Source: Bradyrhizobium sp. JYMT SZCCT0180 (GTDB taxonomy: Bacteria > Pseudomonadota > Alphaproteobacteria > Rhizobiales > Xanthobacteraceae). From it: 64,000 nucleotides of DNA. The translations under genes were made by a program, and so were the position numbers. The DNA is taken from the NCBI RefSeq assembly GCF_018130165.1, contig NZ_JAFCLZ010000028.1, forward strand, positions 43,169-107,168. The letters run 5' to 3'. Positions within the stretch are counted from its first letter, which is position 1, and each line of letters opens with the position of its first letter. This document shows positions 14,787-22,977 of this stretch, piece after piece. The notes beneath the pieces were generated by a model that saw only the letters and a list, made by a program, of their open reading frames with translations, ran no database searches and had not been told where the DNA came from.

Positions 14787-16538
14787 ATTCCAGCCACGGC
14801 CAAACCTGCAGCAAGCCGGACCGGCGATACGGCATCGCGCGGGGTTTGGTTCTATGCCGGCGTCGGCGTGGTCGCCGCGTTGCACCTTGCGGCCCTGGCT
14901 GTCCTGCTCAGCACGGAATACGGATTCGTTGGGATCACGCTCGCGCTGCTGGCGTGGATTTTTGTGAATTGCCTGTTGCTGCTGGTGCTGCGGCGGCCCG
15001 GCGTCGCCGCGGCGCTGGCGCTGGTTTTGGTGGTGCTGCTGATCGTGCTGTCGCGCTTCAAGTTCGACATTCTGCAGCTATCTCTCACCTTCCTCGATTT
15101 CCTGATCATCGATCGCGATACGTTTTCGTTCCTGCTCTCGGTGTTTCCGCAACTCCGGACGCAGCTGATCGTGGCGGCGGTGATTGCCGTTCCGCTGCTG
15201 TGGGCGATCTGGCGCGCCGATCCGCTTCGCGCAGCGCGCGGCCCGGTGCTGGCGGTTCTTGCCGCCACGACCGTATCGATGTCGGCGCTGTCGGTCGCGG
15301 CCCCCGAGCAGCCTTGGGAGCCGTTCCAGGGCATCAATCATATTTCCAACCTCGCGCGCTCGGGTGTGGTCGCGGTATCGCGGCTGGCCTCGACGGGATG
15401 GATCGAGGCCGATCCGCCGGCGAGCGGCTCGCTTAGCCTGGCCCCGGGAGCGCACGCCACGGCCCGGCCGGCGCTGCCGCCGGAAGAGAAATGCGATACG
15501 ACTGCCAAGCGCCCGCACATCATCATGCTGCTCGACGAGTCGAGTTTCGACATCACCGCAGCCCCCGGCGTCAAGGTTCCGCCAGGCTATTCCGACTTCT
15601 TCAAGTCCATTGACGGCAAGCAACGGACCATGATCGCGGAGGCGACCGGCGGCCCGACCTGGTACACCGAGTTCAATGTCCTGACCGGCATGTCGGTGCG
15701 CTCGTTCGGCGATCTGAAGTTCTACGTCACGAGGATCACCGCGAACCGCATCGAGCGTGGCCTGCCGCAAGCGCTGCAGCGCTGCGGTTACAAGACCGTC
15801 TCGCTCTATCCGACCTATGGTGACTTCCTCAGCGCCCGGGCGTTCCAGAAGGGTGTCGGCGTCAACAGGTTCATCGACATGGCCGACATGGGCGTCGATG
15901 AGGACATGCAGCCCGACAAGTTCTACTTCGATCAGGCCTTGAAGGCGTTTGCTGACGAGCAAGCGTCACAGTCGCCGGTCTTCATGTTCGTGTATCTCAC
16001 GGCCAATCATTTTCCCTGGACCAGCGTCTATCGGCCCGATCTGACGCCGGACTGGAAGCCGCCGGGAAATACGCCGGAGATCGACGAGTATATTCGGCGC
16101 CAGAGCATGACGGCAAAGGACTACCGCGATTTCACCGCACGGCTGGCGCGCGACTATCCGGACCAGTCGTTCCTGGTGCTGCGCTTCGGCGATCATCAAC
16201 CGGCCATCTCGCAGAAACTGCTCGAGCCCGGCATCGACCGGAAACTGCTGGGGCAACGTCTGATGAGCGCGGATCCGCGTTACTTCTCGACCTACTATGC
16301 GCTGGATGGAATCAACTTCCAGCCGCCCGATTTGTCGTCGGCCCTCGTAACCCTCGATGCCGCCTACATTCCGCTCGTCATCCAGGATGCCGCCGGCGTT
16401 CCGCTCGATCCGTCGTTCAAGGAGCAGAAGAGCATCATGCTGCGATGCAAGGGCGCGTTCTATGCCTGCAAGGACGGTGCGGAAGCCAGGCGCTTCAACC
16501 GCCTCCTGATCGACGCCGGCCTAGTGCGGGGGCTGTAG
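14787..16538 (+). CDS. LTA-synthase/sulfatase-fold membrane transferase, copy 2
   Basis: This is a close tandem paralogue of the preceding gene. It keeps the full active-site set: HIIMLLDESSFDI, the nucleophile position as threonine in GGPTWYTEF, LTANHFPW and FGDHQP, and the same C-terminal SIMLRCKGAFYACKDGAEAR. The start is ambiguous. A conservative start is GTG 14868, but that cuts into the first membrane segment, whereas the open frame upstream (PATAKP...GVWFYAGVGVVAALH) aligns with the N-terminus of copy 1. The only start-like codon there is ATT 14787, preceded by GAGGGAGGGACAGC. I annotate 14787 tentatively (583 aa); 14868 gives 556 aa. It may act on a related substrate or form a heteromer. 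Confidence 0.75.
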   Translation: MPATAKPAASRTGDTASRGVWFYAGVGVVAALHLAALAVLLSTEYGFVGITLALLAWIFVNCLLLLVLRRPGVAAALALVLVVLLIVLSRFKFDILQLSLTFLDFLIIDRDTFSFLLSVFPQLRTQLIVAAVIAVPLLWAIWRADPLRAARGPVLAVLAATTVSMSALSVAAPEQPWEPFQGINHISNLARSGVVAVSRLASTGWIEADPPASGSLSLAPGAHATARPALPPEEKCDTTAKRPHIIMLLDESSFDITAAPGVKVPPGYSDFFKSIDGKQRTMIAEATGGPTWYTEFNVLTGMSVRSFGDLKFYVTRITANRIERGLPQALQRCGYKTVSLYPTYGDFLSARAFQKGVGVNRFIDMADMGVDEDMQPDKFYFDQALKAFADEQASQSPVFMFVYLTANHFPWTSVYRPDLTPDWKPPGNTPEIDEYIRRQSMTAKDYRDFTARLARDYPDQSFLVLRFGDHQPAISQKLLEPGIDRKLLGQRLMSADPRYFSTYYALDGINFQPPDLSSALVTLDAAYIPLVIQDAAGVPLDPSFKEQKSIMLRCKGAFYACKDGAEARRFNRLLIDAGLVRGL

Positions 16539-16573
16539 ACTGAACGCTCCGTGTCCCGGATGCGGTGCAGCGA

Positions 16574-16663
16574 CGTAGGGTGGGCAAAGCGCTAGCGTGC
16601 CCACCATTTAATTCGGAGAGCAAGGGGTGGGCACGGCGCAAGTGCGCCTTTGCCCACCCTACG
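16574..16663. repeat. Complete palindromic repeat (CGTAGGGTGGGCAAAG family)
   Basis: This 90 bp element has perfect 16-base terminal inverted arms, CGTAGGGTGGGCAAAG and CTTTGCCCACCCTACG, and an inner pair GTGCCCACCA / GGTGGGCACG. Another full copy is at 37175-37264 and a half copy at 5997-6030. It ends 3 bases before the convergent oxidoreductase stop. Confidence 0.85.
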
Positions 16664-16665
16664 TT

Positions 16666-17610
16666 TCAGTCCTTCTTCTTCACGGCGGCAAGAATCCGGT
16701 CGGCTTCAACGCGCCAGTCGGCGCTGCGGGCAAACGCTGCCGTGCCTTTCGCACCGAACAGGCCTTCGTCGGCGAGATCGGCGATAAAGGCCTGACGTTC
16801 AGCGGTGCCTTCCGCCGACCATGGCGTGAGGCCGGCCTCGCGCACGGTTTCAGCCACTTCGCGAACCTCCTCGCTGCGGCGGCGGCCATGCTCGATCACA
16901 CGCTGGAAGAAGTAGGCGCCTTGTTTTTCCCAGTCGATGCCGGGAAAGGTCTCTCTGAGCGACGCCAGCACCGCGTCCTCGACGCCATAGGCGCGGGCGG
17001 TCGTAAAACTCTCGATCACCATCGCTTCCAGGCCCTTGATCATCACGCTGCGGCACATCTTGACCGCCGAAGCGACGCCTAATTCGTTGCTTGCGACCTT
17101 GGCGTCGAAGCCGAGTTGCACCAGCAGCGGCGCGAGCGCCTCGGCGCCGCTGCCGCCAAGCAACAAGGGCACCTTGATCCGGTACGGCGGGATCGACGTC
17201 ATCACGGCGCCTTCGACATAGTGGCCGCCCTTGCCGTCGATCAGGCCGGCGGCGCGCTGTTTGGCGCCCGGCGATGCCGAATTGAAATCGAGGAACCAGG
17301 CGTCCTGCCTCACGGCCGGCGCGCAAGCCTGCGCGACCGGGACGGCCTGGCTTGCGGTAACGGCCGAAACGATGAAATCGGCACTCGCGGCGAGATCGGC
17401 ATGGGACGCCGCAAGCGCGACGCCATGCGCGAAAGCATGATCGCGCAAGGCGGAGCCTGTCTGATCGCTGCGCAGCTTGATGTCGTAGGCCGCGACTTTC
17501 ACGTCCTGTTTGCGCAGGTCCTCGGCGAGAATGCGACCCACTTCGCCATAGCCGACGAGGCCTACGTTCCACTGTCTTGGGTCGGTCGATACAACGGTCA
17601 TTTGCGACAT
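16666..17610 (-). CDS. NAD(P)-binding oxidoreductase, 6-phosphogluconate-dehydrogenase-like with DUF1932-type C-terminus
   Basis: This 314-residue protein has an N-terminal Rossmann domain with VGLVGYGEVGRILAEDL and the acidic AYDIK that favours NAD, followed by the helical C-terminal domain (SAVKMCRSVMIKGLEAM, which holds the lysine expected near the active site). This is the beta-hydroxyacid dehydrogenase superfamily with a C-terminal end like DUF1932, so it may oxidise a hydroxy acid or a phosphorylated analogue. The start at 17610 (MSQMTVVSTD) follows AGGAGAATG-type sequence; M4 is an alternative. The secreted hydrolase gene precedes it by 8 bases on the same strand. Confidence 0.82.
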   Translation of the reverse strand: MSQMTVVSTDPRQWNVGLVGYGEVGRILAEDLRKQDVKVAAYDIKLRSDQTGSALRDHAFAHGVALAASHADLAASADFIVSAVTASQAVPVAQACAPAVRQDAWFLDFNSASPGAKQRAAGLIDGKGGHYVEGAVMTSIPPYRIKVPLLLGGSGAEALAPLLVQLGFDAKVASNELGVASAVKMCRSVMIKGLEAMVIESFTTARAYGVEDAVLASLRETFPGIDWEKQGAYFFQRVIEHGRRRSEEVREVAETVREAGLTPWSAEGTAERQAFIADLADEGLFGAKGTAAFARSADWRVEADRILAAVKKKD

Positions 17611-17618
17611 TCTCCTGA

Positions 17619-18548
17619 CTAAGGCTTCAGCACGCTTGCAAAGAACACAACCGCGCGCGCGATCGCGTCGCGGGTCGCGGACGCATTGGCGGCGTCGCTC
17701 TGGCGCGAGGGACTGGGATCGTCGAAACCATGCGCCGCATCGGGATAGAGCTGGAACTGGATGTCGCCGCCGATCGCGCGGCTTTTGGCGACGAAGTCGG
17801 CACAGCGCCGCGACGAGACTTCCTCGTCGGCCGATCCATGCAACACGCGCACCGGCGCGTAAGGTTTGATGCCGTCGGCGAACTGGCCTTTCAGGCCGCA
17901 GCCCGGGTAGAACGCCAGTCCGGCCCGGAAGCCGGTCGCGGGCGTCGGCGCTGTGATGCCGGGCGCGCTCACCGCCATCGTCGCCAGGGTGGCGCTGCCG
18001 CCGTTGGACCAGCCCTGCAACGCGACCCGGTCTGATATCACGTCGTTGCGTGTCCGCAAGTAAGCCAGTGCGCCATAGGCGTCGAGCGGGCGAATGGTGA
18101 TTTCATTCAATTCATCCGGCCGGGAATCGTAGCTGAAACGGGGAAAACCAGTTGGATAGCCGCGAGGACCAAAACCATCGACCAGGATGGCGAGATAACC
18201 TTGCCGGGCCCAGATGTGTCCCCATTGCTGATTGCGTCTGGAAAGCGTCGAGGCGTCGTACTTGCCGTTGGCAGCCGAGGAATAGACGCCGGCGCGGCCA
18301 TGCATCATCACCACCGCCGGCGTGCGCGCCGCATGCGGCCCTTCCGGTCTGAAGACATAACCAACCAGCGTCGTCCACCCGTCGGCACTCGCAAAGGTGA
18401 CGCGCGCGGGTAGGGATGCTGCGGTGGCATCGGTCGTTCCGGATATTAGTACCGACATCGCAGCGATACCAACGGCAGGCAGTACGAGAGAGCGCGAAAA
18501 ATTCACGGCGCGGTTCCATGTGAGCCGGGACACCTTAGCGCAGGTCAC
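17619..18548 (-). CDS. Secreted dienelactone-hydrolase-family alpha/beta hydrolase
   Basis: This protein of about 309 residues has an N-terminal signal sequence (SLVLPAVGIAAMSVLISGTT) and an alpha/beta-hydrolase core. The oxyanion region is VVMMHGRAGVY, the nucleophile elbow is GWSNGGSAT (serine), the acid is in VLHGSADEEVS and the histidine in YPDAAHGFDDP. This order fits the dienelactone hydrolase family, active here in the periplasm. The start is GTG 18548, touching the stop of the osmoprotectant gene; GTG 18506 (VNFSRSLVLP) gives a tidier signal peptide and may be the true start. It probably belongs to the operon of the flanking minus-strand genes. Substrate unknown. Confidence 0.82.
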   Translation of the reverse strand: MTCAKVSRLTWNRAVNFSRSLVLPAVGIAAMSVLISGTTDATAASLPARVTFASADGWTTLVGYVFRPEGPHAARTPAVVMMHGRAGVYSSAANGKYDASTLSRRNQQWGHIWARQGYLAILVDGFGPRGYPTGFPRFSYDSRPDELNEITIRPLDAYGALAYLRTRNDVISDRVALQGWSNGGSATLATMAVSAPGITAPTPATGFRAGLAFYPGCGLKGQFADGIKPYAPVRVLHGSADEEVSSRRCADFVAKSRAIGGDIQFQLYPDAAHGFDDPSPSRQSDAANASATRDAIARAVVFFASVLKP

Positions 18549-20108
18549 CTACTTCGTCCCGATCTTCTCCCACAGCCATTTCGCCACCGCATCGGGCGAT
18601 GAAGTCGCGTCGTTGCCCGAGGCGCGCAGATTGGCCTCGCGCATCACGGCGATATCGATCTTGCCGATCAGCGGCTGCAGCGCCGCCCGCAACGCCGCGT
18701 CGCCGGCGCGCTTGGGGGCGAGCAGCACCATCGCATCATAGGGCGGGATCGCGTGGCTGGGATCGGCGAGCACCACCAGATCGTATTTCGCGATCAGTCC
18801 GTCGCTGGTGTAGCCCGCGATCACGTCGACTTCGCCGGAAGCTGCCGCCGCATACATGAAGTCCGGCTGCATCTGCCGCTGCGCGCGGAACGACAACCCA
18901 TAGGCCTTTTTCAGCGCTGCCCATTCCGGCCTTGAAAAGAACTCGTAGTCCGCGGCCATCGACATTCCGGCCGCGTGCGGCGCCAGGTCGGCGATGCTGC
19001 GGATGCCGAGTTGTTCGGCCCGTTTGCGCGGCATCACCAGCGCATAGGCGTTCTCAAAACCGAGTTCGCCGAGCAGCGTGATTTTCTGTTTGGCGAGCAT
19101 GGTCTTCAATTCGTCGAGCACCTCCTGGCGCGGCCTGATATCGCTGCGCTGGAACTGATTGGCCCACAGCGTGCCGGAATAGTCGACGTAAAGATCGATA
19201 TCGTTGGCGGCCAGCGCCCCGAAGATCACGTTCGAGCCGAGGCCTTCGCGCGAACCGGCGGAGAGGCCGGCGGCGCGCAGCCGCTGCGCCATCAGCGCCG
19301 ACAGCACATACTGCTCGGTAAAGGTCTTGGCGCCGATGACATAGTTGGTTTGCGAGCGCGTCATGGCGGGCACCAGCGTGGCCGCGACCAGCACCGCGAT
19401 GCCGGCGCCGCCAAGCATGGCGCGCACGCGGCTGCGGTTGCGCAAGCCGTTCTCGATCAGCGCCAGCAATTGATCGACGGTTAGCGCCAACACCGCGGCC
19501 GACAGGCAGCCGAACAGCACGAAAACCCAGTTCTGGGTCTGCAACCCAGCAAAGATGTAATTGCCGAGACTGGTCTGGCCGATCGGCGTCGACAGCGTCG
19601 CGGTGCCGATCACCCAGACCGCCGCGGTGCGAATGCCCGCCATCATCACCGGCAATGCCAGCGGCAGCTCCACCGTGAACAGCGACTGCCGCGGCGTCAT
19701 GCCGACGCCCTGTGCGGCTTCGAGGATTGCGGCATCGACGCCCTGCAGGCCGGTGATGGTGTTGCGCAGTACCGGCAGCATCGAATAGAGCGCCAACGCC
19801 AGCACGGCGGGGAGGAAACCGAAGGCGGAAAATCCAAATCCGAACCACGACAGCGACACCGCCGCGAGCGCCAGCAGCAGCGGATAGAACAATGCGAGCA
19901 ACGCCAGTCCCGGCACGGTCTGCACGATGCTGGCAAGCCCGAGCAGCGCGCCGCGCATCACCGGACGATTGCGTGCCGCAATCGCGAGGGGCAGGCTGAC
20001 CGCGAGGCCCAAAGCCAGCGCGGTCACGCTGACGCGGACATGGTTGCCGAGATAATCGGGCAGATGCCCGAGCGCCTCGCTCCAGCGCGGATCGGCGAAC
20101 AGGTTCAT
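18549..20108 (-). CDS. Osmoprotectant ABC importer: permease fused to substrate-binding domain
   Basis: This 519-residue fusion has an N-terminal permease (residues about 1-240, five or more membrane segments, with the ATPase-coupling loop EAAQGVGMTPRQSLFTVELPLALP) joined to an extracytoplasmic binding domain (about 254-519) of the glycine-betaine/choline type, opening VIGAKTFTEQYVLSALMAQRL and containing LYVDYSGTLWANQF. The two-in-one design matches OpuF/EgtU/ChoQ-like importers for betaine, choline, carnitine or ergothioneine. The start ATG overlaps the ATPase stop by 4 bases. The ligand is not decided by sequence alone. Confidence 0.9.
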   Translation of the reverse strand: MNLFADPRWSEALGHLPDYLGNHVRVSVTALALGLAVSLPLAIAARNRPVMRGALLGLASIVQTVPGLALLALFYPLLLALAAVSLSWFGFGFSAFGFLPAVLALALYSMLPVLRNTITGLQGVDAAILEAAQGVGMTPRQSLFTVELPLALPVMMAGIRTAAVWVIGTATLSTPIGQTSLGNYIFAGLQTQNWVFVLFGCLSAAVLALTVDQLLALIENGLRNRSRVRAMLGGAGIAVLVAATLVPAMTRSQTNYVIGAKTFTEQYVLSALMAQRLRAAGLSAGSREGLGSNVIFGALAANDIDLYVDYSGTLWANQFQRSDIRPRQEVLDELKTMLAKQKITLLGELGFENAYALVMPRKRAEQLGIRSIADLAPHAAGMSMAADYEFFSRPEWAALKKAYGLSFRAQRQMQPDFMYAAAASGEVDVIAGYTSDGLIAKYDLVVLADPSHAIPPYDAMVLLAPKRAGDAALRAALQPLIGKIDIAVMREANLRASGNDATSSPDAVAKWLWEKIGTK

Positions 20109-20905
20109 GCCGCGCCATCCCGCGGCAGCAACGCGCCGAGCCGTTCCGCCTGCCGCCGCGGCGTGCGCAGCAACTCGCCGACATAAGCGTCGCCGCTATC
20201 AGAGAGTTCGGCGGGCGTGCCTTGGGCCAGAAGCCGTCCGCCGCGCATGATAGCGATGCGGTCGGCGAGCAGAATGGCTTCGGTCATGTCATGGGTGATC
20301 ATGACCGTGGTCAGCCCGAGCCTGCGGTGCAATTCGCGATAATCGTCGCCGAGCGCGTCGCGGGTGAGGGGGTCGAGCGCGCCGAACGGCTCGTCCATCA
20401 GCACGATGCGCGGCTTCGCGGCAAGGGCCCGCGCCACGCCGACGCGCTGGCGCTGGCCGCCGGACAATTCATGCGGCAGCCGGTCGCGATGCTGCGCGCG
20501 GTCGAGCCGCACCAGATCGACCAATTCATCGACCCGCGCCGCGATTTCGGCCGCAGGCCAGCCGAGCAGCTTTGGCGTGATGCCGATGTTGTCGGCGACG
20601 GAAAGATGCGGAAACAGCCCGCCGCTCTGGAACACGTAGCCGATCCGCCGGCGCAGACCGATCGGGTCGACATTACGGACGTCCTCGCCTTCCACCGTGA
20701 TGTGGCCCTCGTCGGCGTCGATCAGCCGGTTGGCCAGCCGCAAGAGCGTTGTCTTGCCTGACCCGGAGCCGCCGACAATGGCCAGGAACTCACCTTCGGC
20801 GACATCGAGCGAGACGTCGTCGACCGCCACCACGCGGTTCGCGCCCCGGCCGCCGTCGAAGGTCTTGCCGACACGCGCGTAGGAGATGAGAGGCGAGGCG
20901 GGCAT
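20105..20905 (-). CDS. Osmoprotectant ABC importer ATPase
   Basis: This 266-residue ABC ATPase has Walker A GGSGSGKTT, the Q-loop in GYVFQSGGLFPHL, signature LSGGQRQRVGVARAL and Walker B RIVLMDEPFGALD, followed by the switch histidine ITHDM. It matches the OpuCA/OsmV group. The ATG at 20905 (MPASPLISYARVGKTF) is chosen because the family core begins right after; the longer frame to 20974 adds unrelated residues. It overlaps the fused permease gene by 4 bases, so translation is coupled. A damaged second copy of this gene lies at 22280-22395. Confidence 0.92.
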   Translation of the reverse strand: MPASPLISYARVGKTFDGGRGANRVVAVDDVSLDVAEGEFLAIVGGSGSGKTTLLRLANRLIDADEGHITVEGEDVRNVDPIGLRRRIGYVFQSGGLFPHLSVADNIGITPKLLGWPAAEIAARVDELVDLVRLDRAQHRDRLPHELSGGQRQRVGVARALAAKPRIVLMDEPFGALDPLTRDALGDDYRELHRRLGLTTVMITHDMTEAILLADRIAIMRGGRLLAQGTPAELSDSGDAYVGELLRTPRRQAERLGALLPRDGAA

Positions 20906-21048
20906 TCGGCGTGGATTCTCCGAAAGTGAAATTGCGATAGCCGAACAATCGGCCAATCGTAAGCCGAGTGCCAACCCTTTTTATGCCGCCGGCACGCGGC
21001 GACGCTATTCGATGGCCTCGTCGGCCGGCAGGCCATTGGGCTGAGCGG

Positions 21049-22188
21049 TCAATCCTTCGGGATCATCGCCGAGGCCATGAACGCTGCGACGGCAGCGGAA
21101 TATTCCGCCAGTCCCTCATGACTGAAATGCATATCGTTGCCTCCCCAATAGAAGCGCTCGGGGTGTGATCCGGACCGCTTCTTCAGCGCGTCGGTGGCAT
21201 TGAAGAAAAGAAAGCCGTTGGCGACGCAAGTCTTTTGCACCGAAGAGCTGACGAGATTATTCCACAGGCGGCCCTTGGCGTCGGGCTTGAGGTGCTGGAG
21301 GTGCGGATGAGAGATGAACAGCACCCGGCTGCCATCCCGAGTGTAATCCTTCAGCACCTCGGCCAGCTCCTGCAGATTGCTCCTGAAACTTGCGAGCGGC
21401 TCTGCATATTTCCGTTCGAGATCGCTGCCCTGGTCCTGCGAATATGAAAAGAGGGTGAAGTCCGATCGGTTCTTCTCAACCACCGCTGGCATGTGCACAA
21501 AGGAATGCCAAACCCTTGCCGCAAAGCGCATCAGGTACAAGGGATGCTTGCGGGCTTCCATCAGGCCGAGACTGCATTCGCGTCCAATGGGTGAAGCCTT
21601 GACGCCGACATTTTGTCCGCGTTCGTTGCGGACAATCAGTCCGCGGTACCGGGCGAAATCGTCGTACAGATCGGTTTCGTCCACGTCGACCACGATATAG
21701 TCGGGACGCAGCACCGGCAGTAGCTTCTTGGCCTGCGGCACGAAGATGGCCGGGGAATACGAGGTATATCCGGCATTGTAGGTCTTCAGGCAGGTGCCGC
21801 GCTCGGTCTTGAAGTATTTTGCAACGTGATACGGCAGCGTGTTCTTGTCGTCGTAGCCTTCCATAAAGGAATCGCCGAGGAACAGGACCGAAACCGGGTT
21901 TTCGCACCCGGCCTGCTGTGCCGTATCGTCGGTGATCCTGATGCCGTTCGCGTCAAACGATCGCTTGTAGCTGAAGCCGGTCGAATCGCCGTAGATGCAC
22001 AGGTTCTGGTCTTGCGGTGTCGGCTGATGGTTCACCACGTCGGATTGCCAGTTCAAATTGACGCTCGCCATCTCGAGATCGTACAGCGGACCGAAATACT
22101 GCTGCAGCCGAAACCCAATCTCAAAGATTACGGCCCACGTGATGACCAGCAGTACCGCCGATCCGACGAGGTGAAACCCCCGCTTCAT
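21049..22188 (-). CDS. SGNH/GDSL-hydrolase-like membrane-anchored protein
   Basis: This 379-residue protein has one N-terminal membrane anchor (residues 8-27) and an extracytoplasmic domain. The block I motif FLGDSFMEGYD supplies the nucleophile serine (S107), and the C-terminal NDMHFSHEGLAEYS supplies the Asp-x-x-His block V, so it has the SGNH hydrolase outline; a second GDS (YGDST) near residue 68 is probably incidental. Such anchored proteins often modify cell-surface polysaccharides, including O-acetyl transfer or removal, which is inference. Start at ATG 22188. It is separate from the transporter operon downstream (143-base gap). Confidence 0.75.
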   Translation of the reverse strand: MKRGFHLVGSAVLLVITWAVIFEIGFRLQQYFGPLYDLEMASVNLNWQSDVVNHQPTPQDQNLCIYGDSTGFSYKRSFDANGIRITDDTAQQAGCENPVSVLFLGDSFMEGYDDKNTLPYHVAKYFKTERGTCLKTYNAGYTSYSPAIFVPQAKKLLPVLRPDYIVVDVDETDLYDDFARYRGLIVRNERGQNVGVKASPIGRECSLGLMEARKHPLYLMRFAARVWHSFVHMPAVVEKNRSDFTLFSYSQDQGSDLERKYAEPLASFRSNLQELAEVLKDYTRDGSRVLFISHPHLQHLKPDAKGRLWNNLVSSSVQKTCVANGFLFFNATDALKKRSGSHPERFYWGGNDMHFSHEGLAEYSAAVAAFMASAMIPKD

Positions 22189-22279
22189 TGAGCGTCTCCG
22201 GCATGAATTCCGAACAAACCAATAAATACCTAAATTCGTCGCGCGACGATGGGTCTGTCGCTAGGCAAAATCTGTCCGC

Positions 22280-22395
22280 GACGACGGAAAGATGCGGAAA
22301 CTGCTCTCCGCTCTGGAATACATAGCCGATCTGCCGCCGCAACCCAATCGGGTCGATATTGCACGCCCGAGCCGGAGCCGCCCACGATAGTCAGC
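22280..22395 (-). pseudogene. Remnant of an osmoprotectant-type ABC ATPase with internal deletion
   Basis: On the minus strand this tract encodes IVGGSGSG (Walker A start) joined almost directly, with a phase change, to IDPIGLRRQIGYVFQSGEQF and PHLSV (Q-loop region). In the intact gene at 20105-20905 these motifs are about 45 residues apart. The DNA is closely similar to the intact gene (for example CGGAAAGATGCGGAAAC and CCCAATCGGGTCGAT against the matching stretches near 20600 and 20660). The deletion, lost frame and missing ends mark it as a dead fragment. It lies between the SGNH gene and HxlR. Confidence 0.75.
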
Positions 22396-22444
22396 CGAAA
22401 GCAAGTAATCTTGAACGTGTGGCAATTCGGAGAGATCGACAGGC

Positions 22445-22849
22445 TCAGCCCGGCAACGCCCCCAGCCGGCGATCTTCGCGCTGCGGCCTTCGCCGAATCT
22501 CCGGCGGCTTCCAGTTGGCGCCGCTCTGGCCAAGTAGCTTGCTTCCCCATTCCGCCAAGGGCATCAACAGCGCTACGAGTTCGCGTCCTTTTGCCGTCAG
22601 GCCGTAGCGGATCTGCCTGGGCGAGACGATCCCGGAACGGCGAACTGCGCCATTCCCGATCAGTTCCTTCAGTACGGAAGACAAAACCTGCTGGCTGACG
22701 TCTCCGACGGAGCATCTGACTTCACTGAATGTGAGGTCGTCGAGAGACAGCAGATAGAGCACCCGAACCTTCCATTTACCGGAAACGATCGCAAGCACGG
22801 CCTCGACCGGGCAGTCATCCAGTGCGGGGCGCTTGCGGTTGTAGGTCAT
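22445..22849 (-). CDS. HxlR-family transcriptional regulator
   Basis: This 134-residue winged-helix protein has the HxlR pattern: an N-terminal cysteine in LDDCPVEAVLAIVSGKWKV, the core LSLDDLTFSEVRCSVGDVSQ, VLSSVLKELIGNGAVRR and the wing PRQIRYGLTAKGREL. Family members sense oxidants or electrophiles through that first cysteine. It is divergent from the amidohydrolase gene (129-base gap) and may control it. The C-terminus is extended by a basic tail (PPEIRRRPQREDRRLGALPG) beyond the typical family end. Confidence 0.88.
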   Translation of the reverse strand: MTYNRKRPALDDCPVEAVLAIVSGKWKVRVLYLLSLDDLTFSEVRCSVGDVSQQVLSSVLKELIGNGAVRRSGIVSPRQIRYGLTAKGRELVALLMPLAEWGSKLLGQSGANWKPPEIRRRPQREDRRLGALPG

Positions 22850-22977
22850 GGCGATTCCTGGTCAGAAATTTATGTGTCTTGGCTTGGCTGTGATCGGCGT
22901 GGAAGCATGCTTGCGGGAAAGTAGGCACTCGATGAATTTCCCGGCATGATCCCAAATCCGAAACCAGGCATTCATTT

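Noticed and set aside
13056..16538. Literal lipoteichoic-acid synthesis
   Set aside because: The gene content is Gram-negative; only the fold and active site are LtaS-like, so the product name would mislead.
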